Positions 24,752 to 26,625 of a DNA stretch of 26,625 bases are shown here, one piece after another; within the stretch, counting starts at the first letter, position 1, and every line of letters starts with the position of its first letter. The translations under genes were made by a program, and so were the position numbers. This DNA comes from Schizochytrium sp. CCTCC M209059 (taxonomy: Eukaryota > Sar > Bigyra > Thraustochytrida > Thraustochytriidae), in assembly GCA_000818945.1 (NCBI GenBank), contig KN805373.1, forward strand, positions 688,132 through 714,756. Direction: 5' to 3'. A model generated the notes under the pieces. That model did no database searches. It was not told the origin of the DNA and worked only from the letters and a program-made list of their open reading frames with translations.

Positions 24752-25351
24752 AACTTTCTTGCTCCATTTTGAACGGGCACATTGGAGAAGAAAAGGTAAG
24801 AAAAGAACCGCCACATTTTTTCTTTTCTTCAAAAGTAGAAAGTCAAAGCAAAGCGTCTCTCAAGTTTTGACGATTTTTCTCAGCCGGCTTTTGCACATCT
24901 TCTCACTTCCTTGCAGGCCATTAGACTATTCATTGATTCGCATTCTTTTCATTATTTTTTGTGCTGAGACACCTTGACCATGCGTAATCTATTATTGAGA
25001 AACGTGCCAGCGAAGTAATAGTCGACCTCGAGGTTTTGTTTCTTTTAGGTTTGACCATTGAGCTAGGAAGGGCGCATGTACTGACTCTCTTAGCATCTTG
25101 AAAAGACGAGAGTGAGGCCGATTCATTGACGAGCGCAAGAGCTTACAGTAAACAGCCAGAAAATCCAAATCTTGATTTCGACATTGCCTCTCGCGCGTTT
25201 ATACTTCAGTGCTTGCCTTGAAAGTTTCAAGACAATATGAACAAGATTCACCGAATTGCAGCCCTTTTCTTTCTTCGGTAAAACTTTATGTCCCGATGCT
25301 ACGCCAGTCGCTCATGGACCTTCACCTTTGGAAAGCATGCCGTTTTCATAT
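24752..25351. other. convergent 3' intergenic region
   Basis: This AT-richer 600-bp stretch contains the 3' flanks of the tetraspan and coiled-coil genes. A 15-bp palindrome CTTGAAA-G-TTTCAAG lies at 25217-25231. No gene or RNA is recognised. Confidence 0.5.
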
Positions 25352-26506
25352 TTAGAGAGCATGTCGCCCTTGGCTCCCTTCGGGCGTGTCATCGAAGCTT
25401 GAAATTGTCTTTGCTACAGGCGCCAGAATCGGATTCTCGCTTGGGTTCTCGATGTGCGCGCGAAGAGCTTCATTCTCGCGTCGGAGAGCCGCTAACTCGC
25501 TTGTCGCGTCGTTGAACTTTCCATGCGTGTGCTCGAGGTTGTGCTTGAGACTTTGTGCTGCGTTTTGCGTTTGTTGCAACTTTTGTTCGACAGCGGTGAG
25601 CTCCAAGGTCCGATGTTTGGCCAGAGCCGTCGCATGATCCTTGTTTGCTTCTATCAACTTGAGGTCATCAAAGGAGCTCATGAGATCCTGCCGCAAACGA
25701 TGCACGTATTGTCGCAGCTTTTCTTCGCGTATTTTGCCCTCTTCGTTATCTTCCCGAGACGCAGAGAGCTGAGTTTCCAAGTGGGCCTTTTCACCTTGTA
25801 ATTTGGTCACCATGCCACTGGCTGCATCTAAATCTCTCTGCAGCTGTTCAATCTCAATGGCCTGGTCTCGCGTAACTTGCTCGGCATATTGCGCTGCAAA
25901 ACATGTAGGCGTGCCGCGAGCATGAATGGAGCATTCCTCGAGAGTTGACAGCGCGGCCAAGAGACTGTCCTGCGCGTGCTCCATTTCGGGGCTCTGCATC
26001 ACGCACTTGCGCAAATATGCCAAGCTGCTTTGCAAGGCAATAAGAGTACTTTGCTCGTTGTCTGCACGCCTCTGATTGATGGCTTCTAATACCTGAACTT
26101 GATCATTGACTGCGATCGATGTGAATCGCTTGGGACTTGCAGATCGGCGTTCGACGCTCCACGGTCGCTTTGACTCGCCGTCTTTCAAAGCGCTTTCGTC
26201 CGGATAGAGGACGTTAGAGTCTTCACTCAGGAGGCTTGCTTGGCTGAAGGCACTGGCGCTGCTCCATGGTCGGGGCAAAGGTACGGCAGGCGCTTCGCTC
26301 TTTGCTCGCGGCCGCTGTCGTCGTTTTGGTTGCTTATGATTGGATGGATGTTGGCGTTCGAGACCCTTTGCGTGCATTGTCAAAATACTCTCCACTTGCG
26401 AGCTCCCTCGCACCGTCGTAGGATGCAAGGCTATGGGCAGTGTCTTGTGTCCGCTTCCGCGTGTTTTTCGTCTCGTTGACAGCGTTGATGACATTGCAAG
26501 CGACAT
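25352..26506 (-). CDS. coiled-coil protein, probably 5'-partial in this window
   Basis: From the first ATG in frame (26506, A at -3) the product is 384 aa. The frame stays open upstream with protein-like sequence (ESKAFSVRAALNGEQQETLK) but no ATG, and a likely intron lies at 26567-26618, so the gene probably begins beyond the right edge. The N-terminal about 130 residues are basic and Ser/Pro-rich with KRRQRPRAK-type sequence, likely disordered. Residues about 130-190 are helical. Residues about 207-355 form a long heptad-patterned coiled coil (for example AIEIEQLQRDLDAASGMVTK and LAALRRENEALRAHIENPSE) rich in Gln, Glu and Leu. The C-terminal about 30 residues are disordered. The architecture suits a cytoskeletal, centrosomal or flagellar structural protein, but no family is recognised. 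Confidence 0.75.
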   Translation of the reverse strand: MSLAMSSTLSTRRKTRGSGHKTLPIALHPTTVRGSSQVESILTMHAKGLERQHPSNHKQPKRRQRPRAKSEAPAVPLPRPWSSASAFSQASLLSEDSNVLYPDESALKDGESKRPWSVERRSASPKRFTSIAVNDQVQVLEAINQRRADNEQSTLIALQSSLAYLRKCVMQSPEMEHAQDSLLAALSTLEECSIHARGTPTCFAAQYAEQVTRDQAIEIEQLQRDLDAASGMVTKLQGEKAHLETQLSASREDNEEGKIREEKLRQYVHRLRQDLMSSFDDLKLIEANKDHATALAKHRTLELTAVEQKLQQTQNAAQSLKHNLEHTHGKFNDATSELAALRRENEALRAHIENPSENPILAPVAKTISSFDDTPEGSQGRHAL

Positions 26507-26566
26507 CTTCAAAGTCTCTTGTTGCTCTCCATTCAGAGCAGCACGCACGCTGAAGGCTTTGCTTTC

Positions 26567-26618
26567 CTGCAAAGTGCGCCGCTGCCGTATGCTGCACGCG
26601 CGCACACGTGAAACTCAC
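26567..26618 (-). other. candidate 52-nt spliceosomal intron upstream of the coiled-coil exon
   Basis: On the - strand TGTCGAG|GTGAGT gives an ideal donor and CACTTTGCAG|GAAAGC a good acceptor. Splicing in phase 0 would continue the open frame as Val-Glu-Glu-Ser-Lys. The first exon would lie outside the window. A second possible acceptor (GTGCAG) lies closer to the donor. Confidence 0.45.
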
Positions 26619-26625
26619 CTCGACA

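Overview
The window looks like nuclear DNA of a protist. It has long intron-free genes on a GC-rich background, a myosin motor, a heat-shock-type transcription factor, purine at -3 of nearly every chosen ATG, and very large microsatellite arrays. The combination (intron-poor, GC-rich, PDK1-like PH domain on a myosin, dispersed CCAAG-type repeats) best fits a stramenopile, most likely a labyrinthulomycete (thraustochytrid). That placement is inference from style and domain content, not from a marker gene.

Positions 1-8020 contain no gene I can defend. The stretch is a mosaic of simple repeats: a CCTTTT/CCTTT array (about 580 bp), a GGTC array (about 527 bp), a TTTTC array (about 710 bp), several CCAAG and CGAGT pentamer blocks and an A/G-rich tract. 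Long open frames there are by-products of repeats lacking stop codons.

Positions 8021-26625 hold eight protein genes that alternate strictly in strand (+,-,+,-,+,-,+,-): a 1301-aa protein with about 40 SGK/Y-type repeats and an unrecognised C-terminal domain; a 180-aa single-pass membrane protein; a heat shock factor; a 1231-aa myosin with a long charged helix, one IQ motif and two PH domains; a 192-aa protein with a Gly-rich disordered N-terminus and an unrecognised aromatic C-terminal domain; a 71-aa secreted protein with a degenerate EF-hand; a 257-aa four-helix membrane protein; and a coiled-coil protein whose 5' end probably lies beyond the right edge, across a short intron. Convergent gaps are short (92-600 bp). 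Divergent gaps are longer (0.65-2.5 kb) and carry tetranucleotide arrays of the CAGG/CTTG/CAGC type.

The genes do not form an obvious pathway. Two could share membrane or cytoskeleton themes (the PH-domain myosin and the tetraspan protein), but nothing links them directly. The points most worth following are the SGK-repeat protein, the myosin tail architecture, and four copies of the 10-mer CGGGGAAACC in the upstream region of the heat shock factor.
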